From Eupeodes corollae (taxonomy: Eukaryota; Arthropoda; Insecta; Diptera; Syrphidae), in contig NC_079147.1 of assembly GCF_945859685.1 (NCBI RefSeq), positions 85,118,315-85,182,314 of the forward strand: a stretch of DNA of 64,000 nt. Reading direction: 5' to 3'. A program made the translations under genes and the position numbers. Shown here one piece after another: positions 44,201 through 53,677 of the stretch (position 1 is the stretch's first letter; each line of letters opens with the position of its first letter). Below the pieces are notes generated by a model. The model did not search any database. It saw nothing but the letters and a program-made list of their open reading frames with translations, and was not told where the DNA came from.

Positions 44201-47200
44201 TGAATTGTCAACGATAAATATGAAGTTCTAAAATAATTATCTGTCCAAACGTCAGAAGTTAGGCCATATCCAATATTTTTAACACTCAGTACATCCGATT
44301 TTACAACATTTAAGTATTTATTGTAAACATTATCAATATTACGTGAGACTGTAGTTGGGTGTGGTAATAATCTATCGATATCAACATTATGTCCATATTT
44401 TGCGCCAATGGATACTAAAAACTCCGCAAAATTTCTTAAACCACAATCACTTACCATATTAAACGGTCGGCAGTTTTCTATCGCCCATTCTGTTACCAAC
44501 AATATACTTCTTTTTTTATCTTCGAAATTTACTTGTATTTTTTCTATTTTATTGTCGGTTTCCACACTTGTTAATATGTAGCACTTATGTTTGAGGTGCT
44601 TTTACAGTTAAATTTGTGCACTGAAAAACAATTTTTACACGCCACTAAATTTTGAATGTCAATGCCATGTTCATTTTTGATTGTTCCGAATACATCCCAT
44701 ACTTTACTTCGGCCTCTTTTATTATTGTTAACAATTTTGAATTCTCCATTTCTAATTTTTGATTTGATAATTTCAGCGACCCACTATCACTAACACTGGC
44801 CATTGAGACGTCAGAGTCATTTGTTAAATCCTAATTCAATAAAAATATCAAACGTTTGCATTAACAAAGAATATCGAAACCTAAATAAAGACAATTATTA
44901 TTAACTTACATCAGTAGTTTCCATTTTTTTTATTTTTATTATTTTTTATTTTAACTTTAACCTCATAACCTAAACAAAGCAAGAAACCAATTGGACTCTG
45001 TTTCAAAAACACTCTAATGAAGATATAAATCCTTCGTACGTACTACGTATCACCCTCCAAACCCCATTTGTTTACATTGTTGTATTTGTAATTTTGACAT
45101 TATGTCCATGAATAAATGTGAAATTCAAATAACTGGTAAACTAAATTTCCACGCACCGGACCTCATTAATTGTGTCTTAGTGTGCGTGTTTTCACCCACA
45201 CTAAGAATTACTTTATGATATCCGTTTCCGGTTTAGTTTGTAGGCAAACCAATATAGCTAAGCTACCGAGGATTTATATCTTTACTAGAGTGTTTTTGCT
45301 CTGTTTGTTGTCTGTTATTGTTTCATTAAATGCATTCAGTGTACCCAGTGTACTCAGTGTATTTCCATAAGTTTACATTGCACACCTTTCGCTCAAATCA
45401 AGCACTCAAGAGAGCGAGAGAAAGAAAACAGTGTACACATTTTGCAATCAGGTGATCGAGTAGAATACACCTCCTGCTTTTTATAGTGTGGTACTCGTAT
45501 TCACAGTATACTGTGTTGAAAAATGACAATGAATAGTGTACACTGAAGTAGTGCACAAGTTATGAGAAAGCAAATGAATGCATTCATGCAGGCCTTTAGT
45601 TTCGACCTCTCATAAATTTAATGCTCTGTCCGACTCCATCCAAAGAATTGTCTCCCTGTATCCTCACACTGAAATCGTTATTACGGTCGATTTCAATGTT
45701 TACAATTCTTTGTATGCTGAGATTTTTGCTGAGTTAAATCATCTTACTCAACTTGATAATGAGCCTACTCCACGTTAATGGCCGATCAGAAAAAACACTT
45801 GACTTGTTTCTCACTTCTGTTCCTAAAAAGTACATAATCACTATATTAACGTTGGCAGTACGAGAAAGCCAACACAGACAGTCTTAATAATTTTTAACTG
45901 GTCACTATGCTTCCACGGTAGTGACGTGGAGTCCAGTGCCGATATGATATAATTCGTTTGGGAATGAAAACCTTTATCCCGAATAGGTTTAAAAGTACAA
46001 AACCTTAAGCTTAATCATGGTTCGATTCGAGCTGCAAGGAAGTTATCAAAGAGCAAGAGGTGAGCTTAAGTGCCTTAGATCCAACCCAATTGAGGAAAAC
46101 CTGAAAAGGGTTAAGCAAGCCACGAAGTCTGCAACGCCCATATTTGAAAGATCAGATTTTTGCATGACCAAAAATTTCAGCAAAAAATACTGCAATGTCC
46201 CAAAAGCAGTAAGAATTTTTGGTCATTCTCGGCATTTCGCCGAAAATTTCACCTTACCAGATATTGTGATGGTTCCCAGTTCTTGAACGCTTAAATGATT
46301 ATATGGGACCACTGTTTTTTTGTTCCTTAACTGTGGCGAGAGTTCCATCCATCCAATTCTTCTGGGCTCGTTCCGAGTAGTTGAAAAACTGCATTTGTTG
46401 AGCCAATCCCAAAAAAGAGTGAATCTTCTTTCCCTCGCAAATTATCGACCGATAGTCCCTTCTTTCTAAGGTCATGAAAATGCTGATTTTTTATTTTTTT
46501 AAACAAATATCTTCAAGCTTCTTAATGACCGGCGGTGGAACAATGGAACAAATCTTTACATAGTTTTGGAGAAAGTAAGATTATTGCACTTGATATTGCA
46601 AAGCCATTTGATAAAGTCTGGCATCGTATCGAAATTGCATGCTTTTGGTATTGATGAATCTCTTTTTCGATGGATTAAAAATTGTCTTTCAAACCGTTCA
46701 ATACAAGTTGTTTTGGAAGGATTTAAGTCTGAAACCCATTGCCGACCCTTTTCCTCATTATTATAAATGATCTCTTGTCTGCTACTTCTAGTCCAAAACA
46801 TTGTTTCGGTGACGATAGCACCCTTAGCCTTTCATATTGGTTTCCAGACTTAAAACCTCCTCTTCGGATGTGGAACTGCAACGGCAAAATATTATAAGCT
46901 CATTAAATTTCGACCTACACAGCATTATACAGTGGAGCGATCACATACGCGATGTCGCAAGATGCCCCAAGATGTCTAGGTTTTTTAAGAAGATGCAAGA
47001 AATGTTGCTCTTCGTCTGGTCTTGCTACAATCTACAAATCCTATATCCGTTCGAAACTTGTATATATCTCTCATCTCTTATGGTGAAGAGCTTTTAAAAT
47101 GATTGGTGACATTAACATCATCAATTCGATTACGCCATTCGAACTTTGTCGTAAAGTGTCTTGTCTCAACCTTTTTTGTAGCGTTATTTAAACGGTGAAA

Positions 47201-50200
47201 TAGCCATTTGCATTCCTCGCCTTAATATTCATTCTCCAAATTTGTCTATACTCAGTGCCCAACATAATTTCATAATCTAAATTTAATTCAAAAGCTATCA
47301 CTTTGTAAATTCCTTACAAAGGGTATTAAAATTAAACTATTCGATTCAAAAAAAACAAAGAAAAGAAAATCAAAGCAAAAAAATAGTAAATGGAGAGCTT
47401 AATAAACGTACTATCGATATTCCAAGTTTGACTGAAGTAAATTACTCTTTTCCGCTTGAAATGTGTTTTATTTTTAGATTTTTATTAAAAGTGAATTATT
47501 AATCTGCAAATTCGTCAATAACCCACACAAAAAGCAATTAATTCTCTTTATGAGCTCTCAAGCGAACGCAAGTTCACACTTCATTAACCCAACGCTAAGG
47601 CTAACTGATTTAATTTCTTTCAGGGTAGGCTCGTGCCTTGTCCAACCCACGCCATGCCACCGACCAACCGTTTGCCGCCGCGCCACACAAATTAATTGGA
47701 TTACCGTCCATTAAAATTTCTTATGATTAGCCTCAAGCACCGAAACCAAATAAATTACGTACTTTTGATTTATTATTAACTTCCCATAGGAAGTTATTGT
47801 AATGGGTCCGATTTGTCAAATTGAAAATTTTGACATTTCTCGACGTTTCAAGGTCCCTAGAGTCGAAATAAAAGATTTTTAGAAAGATGTCTGTGCGTGC
47901 GTGTGTACGTACGTTTGTACGTCCGTACGTCCGTACGTCCGTACGTCCGTACGTCCGTACGTCTGTACGTCCGTACGTTCGCGACGTTTTTTTCGTTGTC
48001 CATAGCTCAAGAACCAGAAGAGATATCGACTTCAAATAAATTTTGTTATACAGATAATAAGGCAGAAAGATGCAGAAAGGGCTCTCAAGAAAATTGCGTG
48101 GGTGGTTTTTTTACCATAGCAGTTTGAAAAAAAGGTGAAAATTTTGGTTAACTCTAAATATCTTACGAACCAAAAACGCTAGAGACTTGAATTAAATTTT
48201 ATATAATAGATTGTAACGTAATACCAAACAGGTATATTTTTTGAAAAAAATCAATATAACGGTTTTTTTTTTAAATCAATAAAACTGAAAAAAAAAATTT
48301 GTCACCTCCAAAATTTTACGACTGAAATATGATTTTATCTCTAAAACAATTTTGTGCATCGAAGAATAATGTTTTTGACATCTGATAAAATTTTGAGAAA
48401 AATCGAATTGACAGTTTTTTTACAAAAAATAAAAACCTAAAAAAATAATTTATAAAAGTTGGTTAAAATTGATTTTCGACTCAAATATCTTTTCAAAACT
48501 TTGAGATATTGGCTTTAATTTACTTTAATCTTTCAAAAAATCTTGTTGTCAATATACAATTAAAGTTTGAAAAAAATCGAATTGACAGTTTTTTTTACAA
48601 AAAATAAAAACCTAAAAAAAAAATTTATAAAAGTTGGTAAAAATTGATTTTCGACTCAAATATCTTTTCAAAACTTTTAGATATTGGCTTTTATTTACTT
48701 TTATCCTTCCAAACTTCTTGTTGTCAACATTCAGTTAAAGTTTGAAAAAAATCGAATTGACAGTTTTTTTACAAAAAATAAAAACCTAAAAAAAATAATT
48801 TATAAAAGTTGGTAAAAATTGATTTTCGACTCAAATATCTTTTCAAAACTTTGAGATATTGCCTTTTATTTACTTTTATCTTTCAAAAAATCTTGTTGTC
48901 AACATACAATTAAAGTTTGAAAAAAATCGAATTGACAGTTTTTTTTATAAAAAATAAAAACCTAAAAAAAAAATTTATAAAAGTGGGTAAAAATTGATTT
49001 TCGACTCAAATATCTTTTCAAAACTTTGAGACATTGGCTTTTATTTACTTTTATCTTTCAAAAAATCTTGTTGTCAACATTCAGTTAAAGTTTGAAAAAA
49101 ATCGAATTGACAGTTTTTTAACAAAAAATAAAAACCTAAAAAAAATAATTTATAAAAGTTGGTAAAAATTGATTTTCGACTCAAATATCTTTTCAAAACT
49201 TTGAGATATTGCCTTTTATTTACTTTTATCTTTCAAAAAATCTTGTTGTCAACATACAATTAAAGTTTGAAAAAAATCGAATTGACAGTTTTTTTCATAA
49301 AAAATAAAAACCTAAAAAAAAAATTTATAAAAGTGGGTAAAAATTGATTTTCGACTCAATTATCTTTTCAAAACTTTGAGATATTGGCTTTTATTTACTT
49401 TTATCTTTCAAAAAATCTTGTTGTCAACATTCAGTTAAAGTTTGAAAAAAATCGAATTGACAGTTTTTTAACAAAAAATAAAAACCTAAAAAAAATAATT
49501 TATAAAAGTTGGTAAAAATTGATTTTCGACTCAAATATCTTTTCAAAACTTTGAGATATTGCCTTTTATTTACTTTTATCTTTCAAAAAATCTTGTTGTC
49601 AACATACAATTTAAGTTTGAAAAAAATCGAATTGACAGTTTTTTTTACAAAAAATAAAAAACTTAAAAAAAAATTTATAAAAGTTGGTAAAAATTGATTT
49701 TCGACTCAAATATCTTTTCAAAACTTTGAGATATTGGCTTTTATTTACTTTTATCTTTCAAAAAATCTTGTTGTCAACATTCAGTTAAAGTTTGAAAAAA
49801 ATCGAATTGACAGTTTTTTTACATAAAATAAAAACCTAAAAAAAATGTATAAAAGTTGGTAAAAATTGATTTTCGACTCAAATATCTTTTCAAAACTTTG
49901 AGATATTGGCTTTTATTTACTTTTATCTTTCAAAAAATCTTGTTGTCAACATTCAGTTAAAGTTTGAAAAAAATCGAATTGACAGTTTTTTTACAAAAAA
50001 TAAAAACCTAAAACAAATATATAAAAGTTGGTAAAAATTCATTTTCGACTCAAATATCTCTTTAAAAATTTTAAGTATTGGCTTTAAAGTAATTTTATGT
50101 CATAAGAAATACTGTTGGTAAAATTTTTAAATAATCGAATTGACAGTTTTTTTTACAAAAAATAAAACTCTAAAATAAAAACAATACTAAAACTTCGTAA

Positions 50201-53200
50201 AAATTTACTTTCGACTCAAATAGCTTTTCAAAACTTAAAAATATTGGCTTGAAACTTATTTTATTTCACAGAAAATATTGTTTTCGATATTCAGTAATTT
50301 TTATATAAAAATCCAACAGTCCGTTTTTTCATATAAAAAATAAAATCTACAAAAAGAGTACGCATATTTGGTAAAAATTGATACGAGTACATAAAGACAA
50401 ACTTTTAAGCAAGACAAATCGACTGACGGGATGGGAAGTTATCAGTGTGGGTCGCATCCCAGCCTCTTTTTTTGTATATAATCTTACACACCTGTCCGTC
50501 AATCAATCTCATAATCCATCAGTAGCCACTTTTGTTGTATACCTATTCGATTTATGATTCCATCACACGTCACATAGAACACATTTGAAAACCACCATCT
50601 ACTTACAACTGACACTGGAATTATTTAACTTAACAATTTCCCTTTGAATTTCTTTGATTTCAGTGTAAAAACATTTGAGAAACCCTCAAATAATTCATGG
50701 ATTACAAGTGGCCATATTGGTTCACGTGACGTGGTCTTAGTGTTCCGTACTAGCATATTAAACTCCAAAAACGATGAGTTCGTTGGTGCTAATACCGATG
50801 ACCATAATGTATCTACCAGCAACACTAGTCTCGATAACAGTAGCAGTGATAGCTCGTCCTCGCTTAATCTTACAGCCAAGTCGTCCACATCCCTGGAAAC
50901 CTCCTCCATAGTCAACAGTTCAAGTAGTCAAGCCAACGTATTGCTGTCATTGCCAACAAATGTCAAGACTATTGGCAATAGTTCTAGTATTAGTCTATTA
51001 GCCAATAGAAAACAACCATTGGGAGCTCGTCAAAAAGAGATTCTCAAGTCGCCAAAGAAACGTATGCATGACTCACTATCCTCTAGTGAGACTTCGATAT
51101 CGAGCGAATGCGACGATCCGCTCGAGGTCGAGGAAGCCATACGTCTCTCTAGATTGGCAACCATCAATAATCGGCCATCAATCTTCGTGCATGGTGAAGA
51201 TTCAGATGGCAGTAATGCTTTGCAAAAGAGTGACTCCTTCGATAATAAGGAGAACGAACATGACGAGGATCAACCGGAGTCGGGAGACCTACCTGCTGTG
51301 AAGCTTAAAATCACCTATAAGTTCATGAACACAGAGACGAAGCTTTTGAAGAAGATTTTCGTTCGACATGGCCTAACCGAAGCTGATGGTGAACAGAACT
51401 TCAATATACTCTGGACTGGTGTCCACATGAAGCCCGATATCCTTAGAAACCTCACACCCTACCAGAGGGTCAATCATTTTCCAAGGTAAGTGTGAGAATC
51501 AGAGAAAACAAAAAAAAAAAACACAAAATTTTATTTTGTAGAAAGAAATTCAAAATAATTGGAATTAGCTTTTATTTGAAAGTTTCGTTAATTTTGGTTA
51601 GCTCTATCGCAGGTCTTATGAGTTGACGCGAAAGGACCGGCTATACAAGAACATTGAGAAGATGCAACATTTGCGAGGATTTAAGCACTTCGATATTGTG
51701 CCACAATCATTTGTGCTGCCAATAGAATATAGGGATTTGGTAACAGCGCATAATAAGTACCGAGGCCCATGGATAGTTAAGCCAGCTGCTTCAAGTCGAG
51801 GTCGTGGAATATTTATTGTTAATTCGGTAAGCAATTTTTAACACAGAATAAAGTAAGCATTCTAATTGGTGTGTCTTCAATTTCAGCCAGATCAAATATG
51901 TGCCGAAGAACAGGTGCTAGTATCCAAATACGTGTCAGATCCACTCTGCATTGATGGCCATAAATGTGATCTGCGTGTCTATGTTCTGGTTACCTCATTT
52001 GATCCCCTGCTCATCTATGTCTACGAAGAAGGCCTTGTCCGTTTGGCCACTGTGAAATACGATAAAAACGCTGAGAATCTCTGGAATCCATGCATGCATC
52101 TCTGCAACTATAGCATCAACAAATATCATTCGGATTACATTAAATCCAGTGATGCCCAAGATGAGGATGTTGGCCATAAATGGACACTTTCTGCCTTATT
52201 GCGGCATCTAAAAAGTCAAGGTTGTGATACGCGTCAATTGATGTTGAACATCGAGGATCTGATAATCAAGTCAATCCTCGCAACGGCTCAGTCGATTATT
52301 TCAGCATGCCGTATGTTTGTACCTAACGGCAATAACTGCTTCGAATTGTATGGCTTCGATATCCTAATAGACGATACCCTAAAGCCCTGGCTGCTTGAAG
52401 TAAACCTCTCACCTTCGATGGGTGTGGACAGTCCAATCGATACCAAAGTTAAAGCTGCTCTCATAACCGATTTGCTGACTTTAGTCGGCATTCCTGCTTA
52501 TAGCCAGTTGATGCGGTCTCATTACGACAGTACATGGTCCCGGTTTCGCAACTTCAGCTATGGGCGCCGCACTAATTCAGCCGATCATCTGGGAGTAGGC
52601 AAGAAGAATGGTTCCGTCCAGCACAAAGTTCCGCTAACTACTGAGGAGCAGCGGGTGATTCGCAATGTTCGTCTTCAAAATGCCCGAAGAGGTGGATTTG
52701 TTCGAATTTATCCAACAGAAGACAGTTTGCAAAAGTACTCGGCATTCCTAGATCCCTCATCGGGAATCCCAATTTCGACAACAGTCACCCAGGGTCAGGG
52801 CATGTACTCGATGATCATGCCGCACAATTTCAACCAAATGCTTTTCGATCACTTGTACGGCCGGGAATCTAAAGGAACTGGCAGCAACGAGGAGAATAGC
52901 TACGATGAGCGGATGAATCAGTATGAGCGCGTCCTCGAGACTGCCACTCCAATATCATTTGGACGAAAGAATGCCGGGCCAAAGTGCATCGAAGAGGGAA
53001 GGCGTTTGCGAAAACAAATCCGAAAACTCATCGAAAATGGCTCAGAATTAACTCAACTGCAAGCCAGGCAGACATTCGGACTTTATCTGGAGTCAGTATT
53101 GAGACGATTAACTCAGGAGCCTCGTGACTACCACGAAAAATTAATCTTGAAATTTATCAGTCGCGCTAATGGCGGCATTAAGGCGCCAGTTTTCTTCAAA

Positions 53201-53677
53201 AACCCCTTCAGCTATCGAGTCATGAGCAAAGATCGCTCTGCTATGGTGGCGAAAATGTTGGGCGACTATCTCGAAGGATACAATCGGGACACAGAGGCCT
53301 ATATTGATACATTCGACAATTATGGCAAAATACCAATCGCATTATTCAATGATTTCACCAATCACGCCCAGGAAGCTGACCTAGAGTCGGTCCTCACTCT
53401 GCACACTAATCTCACTCAGTCCATGCCGTTCCTCTACAATCGGTGTGGACCATCGGTGCCACTCACTCCTCCAATTCCAACCGGGGCACATGGTTTCCTT
53501 AAGGCACTGCCATCAATGATCGCCGGCGGAACTAAGGAAATGAATAGAATTGACATCTATTACAAGAATCCATCAGCTGTGCCATCACCGACACAGGAGT
53601 CCAGTTCGAATTTGAAAGCAAGTGACAAGCGACCGAACTTGAGTGTTACAAAGAAAATCACCCCTTTGAGGAGATAG
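38191..53677 (+). CDS. TTLL5: TTLL5-type tubulin polyglutamylase (four coding exons)
   Basis: Coding exons are 38191-38234, 50664-51485, 51613-51826 and 51887-53677. All introns have GT-AG ends and the phases agree (AC|T, AG|G, then phase 0), giving 956 residues. The family adds glutamate side chains to tubulin, initiating on alpha-tubulin in vertebrates, in the cytoplasm and on axonemes. Residues about 20-40 ([18 protein letters not shown]) match the conserved N-terminal motif, and residues 45-220 are Ser-rich low complexity. The TTL core spans about 225-550: [33 protein letters not shown] (340-346), [12 protein letters not shown] (R390), NYS (434-436), FELYGFD (E513) and LLEVNLSPS (E531, N533). 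These are the ATP/Mg residues, all present. A basic stretch at about 580-630 fits the cationic microtubule-binding region. It is shorter than human TTLL5 at the C-terminus. TTLL4 is the main alternative, but the [17 protein letters not shown] block favours TTLL5. Confidence 0.93.
38840..39006 (-). mobile_element. short LINE ORF2 C-terminal fragment
   Basis: The minus strand reads [19 protein letters not shown] and then [20 protein letters not shown], resembling the extreme C-terminus of RTE-like LINE proteins (WRxLARDRxxW). Only about 165 bp remain, directly next to the left end of the mariner-like element. Confidence 0.55.
39008..40190 (-). mobile_element. mariner-like element with near-complete transposase (DUF4817 type)
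   Basis: The minus-strand frames 40171-39542 and 39545-39111 overlap by a few bases and together cover the transposase. The N-terminus has [20 protein letters not shown] and [20 protein letters not shown] (DUF4817-like helix-turn-helix), followed by a GRPKTSR hook. The catalytic part has [12 protein letters not shown] (first Asp, with K for the usual E after it), [11 protein letters not shown] (second Asp) and [13 protein letters not shown]. About 38 residues separate the second Asp from that of SCD. Two lesions are seen: an in-frame loss of roughly 20 residues after HFHLDE and a frameshift at NDAV. The left end begins GGGTGTCCCAAAATTAACGC; a matching right repeat was not found. Confidence 0.88.
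40191..40329. other. short unassigned spacer
   Basis: No recognised feature; it may include the missing right end of the mariner-like element. Confidence 0.35.
40330..41215 (-). mobile_element. RTE-type LINE relic
   Basis: The right half matches, on the minus strand, the region before and through RT motif A of the RTE copies: GTCACACTGGTATGTGCCGATC (40881-40902) corresponds to the YQCGFRP region. Frame 41195-41004 gives [19 protein letters not shown] and [10 protein letters not shown], equivalent to NKAAGxDGxPAEL and MHQLIxxIW of the copy at 62073. It is more diverged than the copies at 33 and 62 kb and full of stops. Confidence 0.68.
41219..41660 (-). mobile_element. mariner-like transposase relic (N-terminal half)
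   Basis: The minus strand starts [20 protein letters not shown] at 41583 and continues [20 protein letters not shown], then [18 protein letters not shown], the DNA-binding half with the same order as the copy at 39-40 kb. It ends with [10 protein letters not shown] at about 41215, exactly where RTE sequence begins, so the catalytic half was removed at that junction. The 5' flank resembles 1080-1135. Confidence 0.75.
41700..41984. other. no recognised feature
   Basis: AT-rich intron sequence. Confidence 0.4.
41985..42293 (-). repeat. decayed partial copy of the satellite-bearing repeat
   Basis: Minus-oriented remnants match copy 2 in order: GATGAAATAAATCTGAAGTC, AAGGTATTTGTGTCGAAAGT, CAAGAAATGGCAACATTTTT and finally CTTCCTAGGCCAAGTTAA, the eroded palindromic end. 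The tandem array is reduced to about one unit and part of the conserved block is deleted. Confidence 0.62.
42294..42455. mobile_element. partial MITE-like element (family of 56521-56996)
   Basis: It begins GAATGGGCAGGTTCAGACGA, matching the terminal inverted repeat of the element at 56521-56996. It also contains AAGGCAAATTTATCAGAAAT and CTGGAAAGTTAGTCAA, present in the complementary strand of that element's right half. The far end is missing. Confidence 0.6.
42456..42547. other. short unassigned segment before the hAT element
   Basis: AT-rich with no recognised frame. Confidence 0.35.
42548..45606 (-). mobile_element. hAT transposon with target-site duplication and near-complete transposase
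   Basis: The element is 42556-45598, flanked by 8-bp repeats GTTTCGAG (42548-42555) and GTTTCGAC (45599-45606), 7 of 8 identical. Its ends, TAGAGGTCTGCAATGAATG and (complement) TAAAGGCCTGCATGAATG, form imperfect inverted repeats. Subterminal GTACACTGA-type motifs occur inverted at 42775-42812 and 45338-45372. A minus-strand transposase fills the middle. The 8-bp duplication is the hallmark of the hAT superfamily. Confidence 0.93.
43050..44830 (-). pseudogene. hAT transposase, frameshifted (hobo/Hermes-like)
   Basis: Read from 44800 leftward, the first domain is a BED-type zinc finger ([29 protein letters not shown]). Then comes [32 protein letters not shown] and [20 protein letters not shown] (catalytic Asp in the DVWTD block), followed by [15 protein letters not shown] (second Asp) and CINHLLHN. 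The C-terminal dimerisation region [26 protein letters not shown] (Ser-Glu of the third catalytic block) lies at 43240-43110. Frame changes at about 44590, 44125, 43735 and 43350 break the protein. All hAT domains are still recognisable, so inactivation is not ancient. Confidence 0.9.
45607..47345 (+). mobile_element. Jockey-type LINE relic (endonuclease part to RT)
   Basis: Plus-strand text gives [20 protein letters not shown] and VDFNVYNS (GDFNVH-like endonuclease motif) at 45625-45720. The linker has [15 protein letters not shown] (46110-46160). The RT has [13 protein letters not shown] (motif A region, 46590), [20 protein letters not shown], a damaged motif C (FGDDS-like, 46805), [18 protein letters not shown] (46865-46915) and SDHIRDVA. 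It ends in an A-rich tail near 47340-47390. It is a pseudogene with many shifts and shares its family with 4445-4925. Confidence 0.83.
47391..47776. other. intron segment with a possible alternative terminal exon
   Basis: Mostly AT-rich, but 47624-47700 is strikingly GC-rich and directly follows an acceptor-like TTTAATTTCTTTCAG (ending at 47623). An AATAAA lies at 47749-47754. From the donor of the 38234 exon the frame would run 29 codons to TAA at 47712-47714. See findings; no product is recognised. Confidence 0.25.
47777..50473 (+). repeat. satellite-bearing interspersed repeat, copy 3 (about 12 tandem units)
   Basis: The start is the palindrome TAACTTCCCATAGGAAGTTA (47777-47796). The conserved block with an expanded microsatellite follows, then units whose marker ACAG recurs at 48411, 48585, 48760, 48935, 49110, 49285, 49460, 49635, 49810, 49982, 50143 and 50315. 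The period is 174-175 bp through most of the array, shortening to 161-172 at the end. Units alternate between CAACATACAATTAAAG and CAACATTCAGTTAAAG types, giving a 350-bp higher-order period. The end block has GATGGGAAGTTATCAGTG and GCATCCCAGCCTC. No coding capacity. Confidence 0.92.
47892..47985 (+). repeat. TACGTCCG microsatellite inside satellite-bearing copy 3
   Basis: An 8-bp unit TACGTCCG is repeated about eight to nine times with small variants, preceded by GTGCGTGCGTGTG. Copies 1 and 2 have only one or two units at the homologous place, so the expansion is specific to this copy. Confidence 0.9.
50664..51485 (+). other. TTLL5: TTLL5 exon 2 of the coding set
   Basis: The acceptor TTTCTTTGATTTCAG ends at 50663 and the donor AAG|GTAAGT begins at 51486. 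It encodes the conserved N-terminal motif, the Ser-rich linker (about 50820-50940), a charged region ([15 protein letters not shown] near 51240) and the start of the TTL core ending in VNHFP. Low-complexity linkers of this kind vary between TTLL5 orthologues. Confidence 0.93.
51613..51826 (+). other. TTLL5: TTLL5 exon 3 of the coding set
   Basis: The acceptor CTCTATCGCAG ends at 51612 and the donor is GTAAGC at 51827. It encodes [20 protein letters not shown] and [15 protein letters not shown], the ATP-grasp glycine/arginine-rich part. The intron to the next exon is only 60 bases, typical of fly short introns. Confidence 0.93.
51887..53677 (+). other. TTLL5: TTLL5 last coding exon
   Basis: The acceptor TCTTCAATTTCAG ends at 51886 and the stop TAG is at 53675-53677. 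It carries most of the catalytic core and the 400-residue C-terminal region, including a basic segment (RRTNSAD near 52565, ARRGGFVR near 52685), an alpha-helical stretch at 52985-53110 and a Pro/Ser-rich tail. Codon use is richer in G and C at third positions than the surrounding DNA, as expected for a real gene. Confidence 0.95.

Larger units (their letters stand above)
38235..50663 (+). other. 12.4-kb TTLL5 intron filled with mobile elements
   Basis: It runs from the GTAAGT donor to the TTTCAG acceptor. It contains the mariner-like, RTE, hAT, jockey and satellite-bearing elements listed separately. Its first 600 bases (38241-38839) are AT-rich, with a tandem AATAAGTATTTTAATAT-type repeat at 38636-38690, and carry nothing else. 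The stretch 50474-50650 is plain intron. Confidence 0.8.

Noticed and set aside
47733..48127. Overlapping open frames on both strands of the satellite-bearing repeat (Tyr-Val-Arg-Thr repeats, then a stretch shared with 35645-35896)
   Set aside because: The Val-Arg-Thr part is a translation of the 8-bp microsatellite. The shared stretch is short, changes frame relations between copies, has no domain and lies in a non-coding repeat block.
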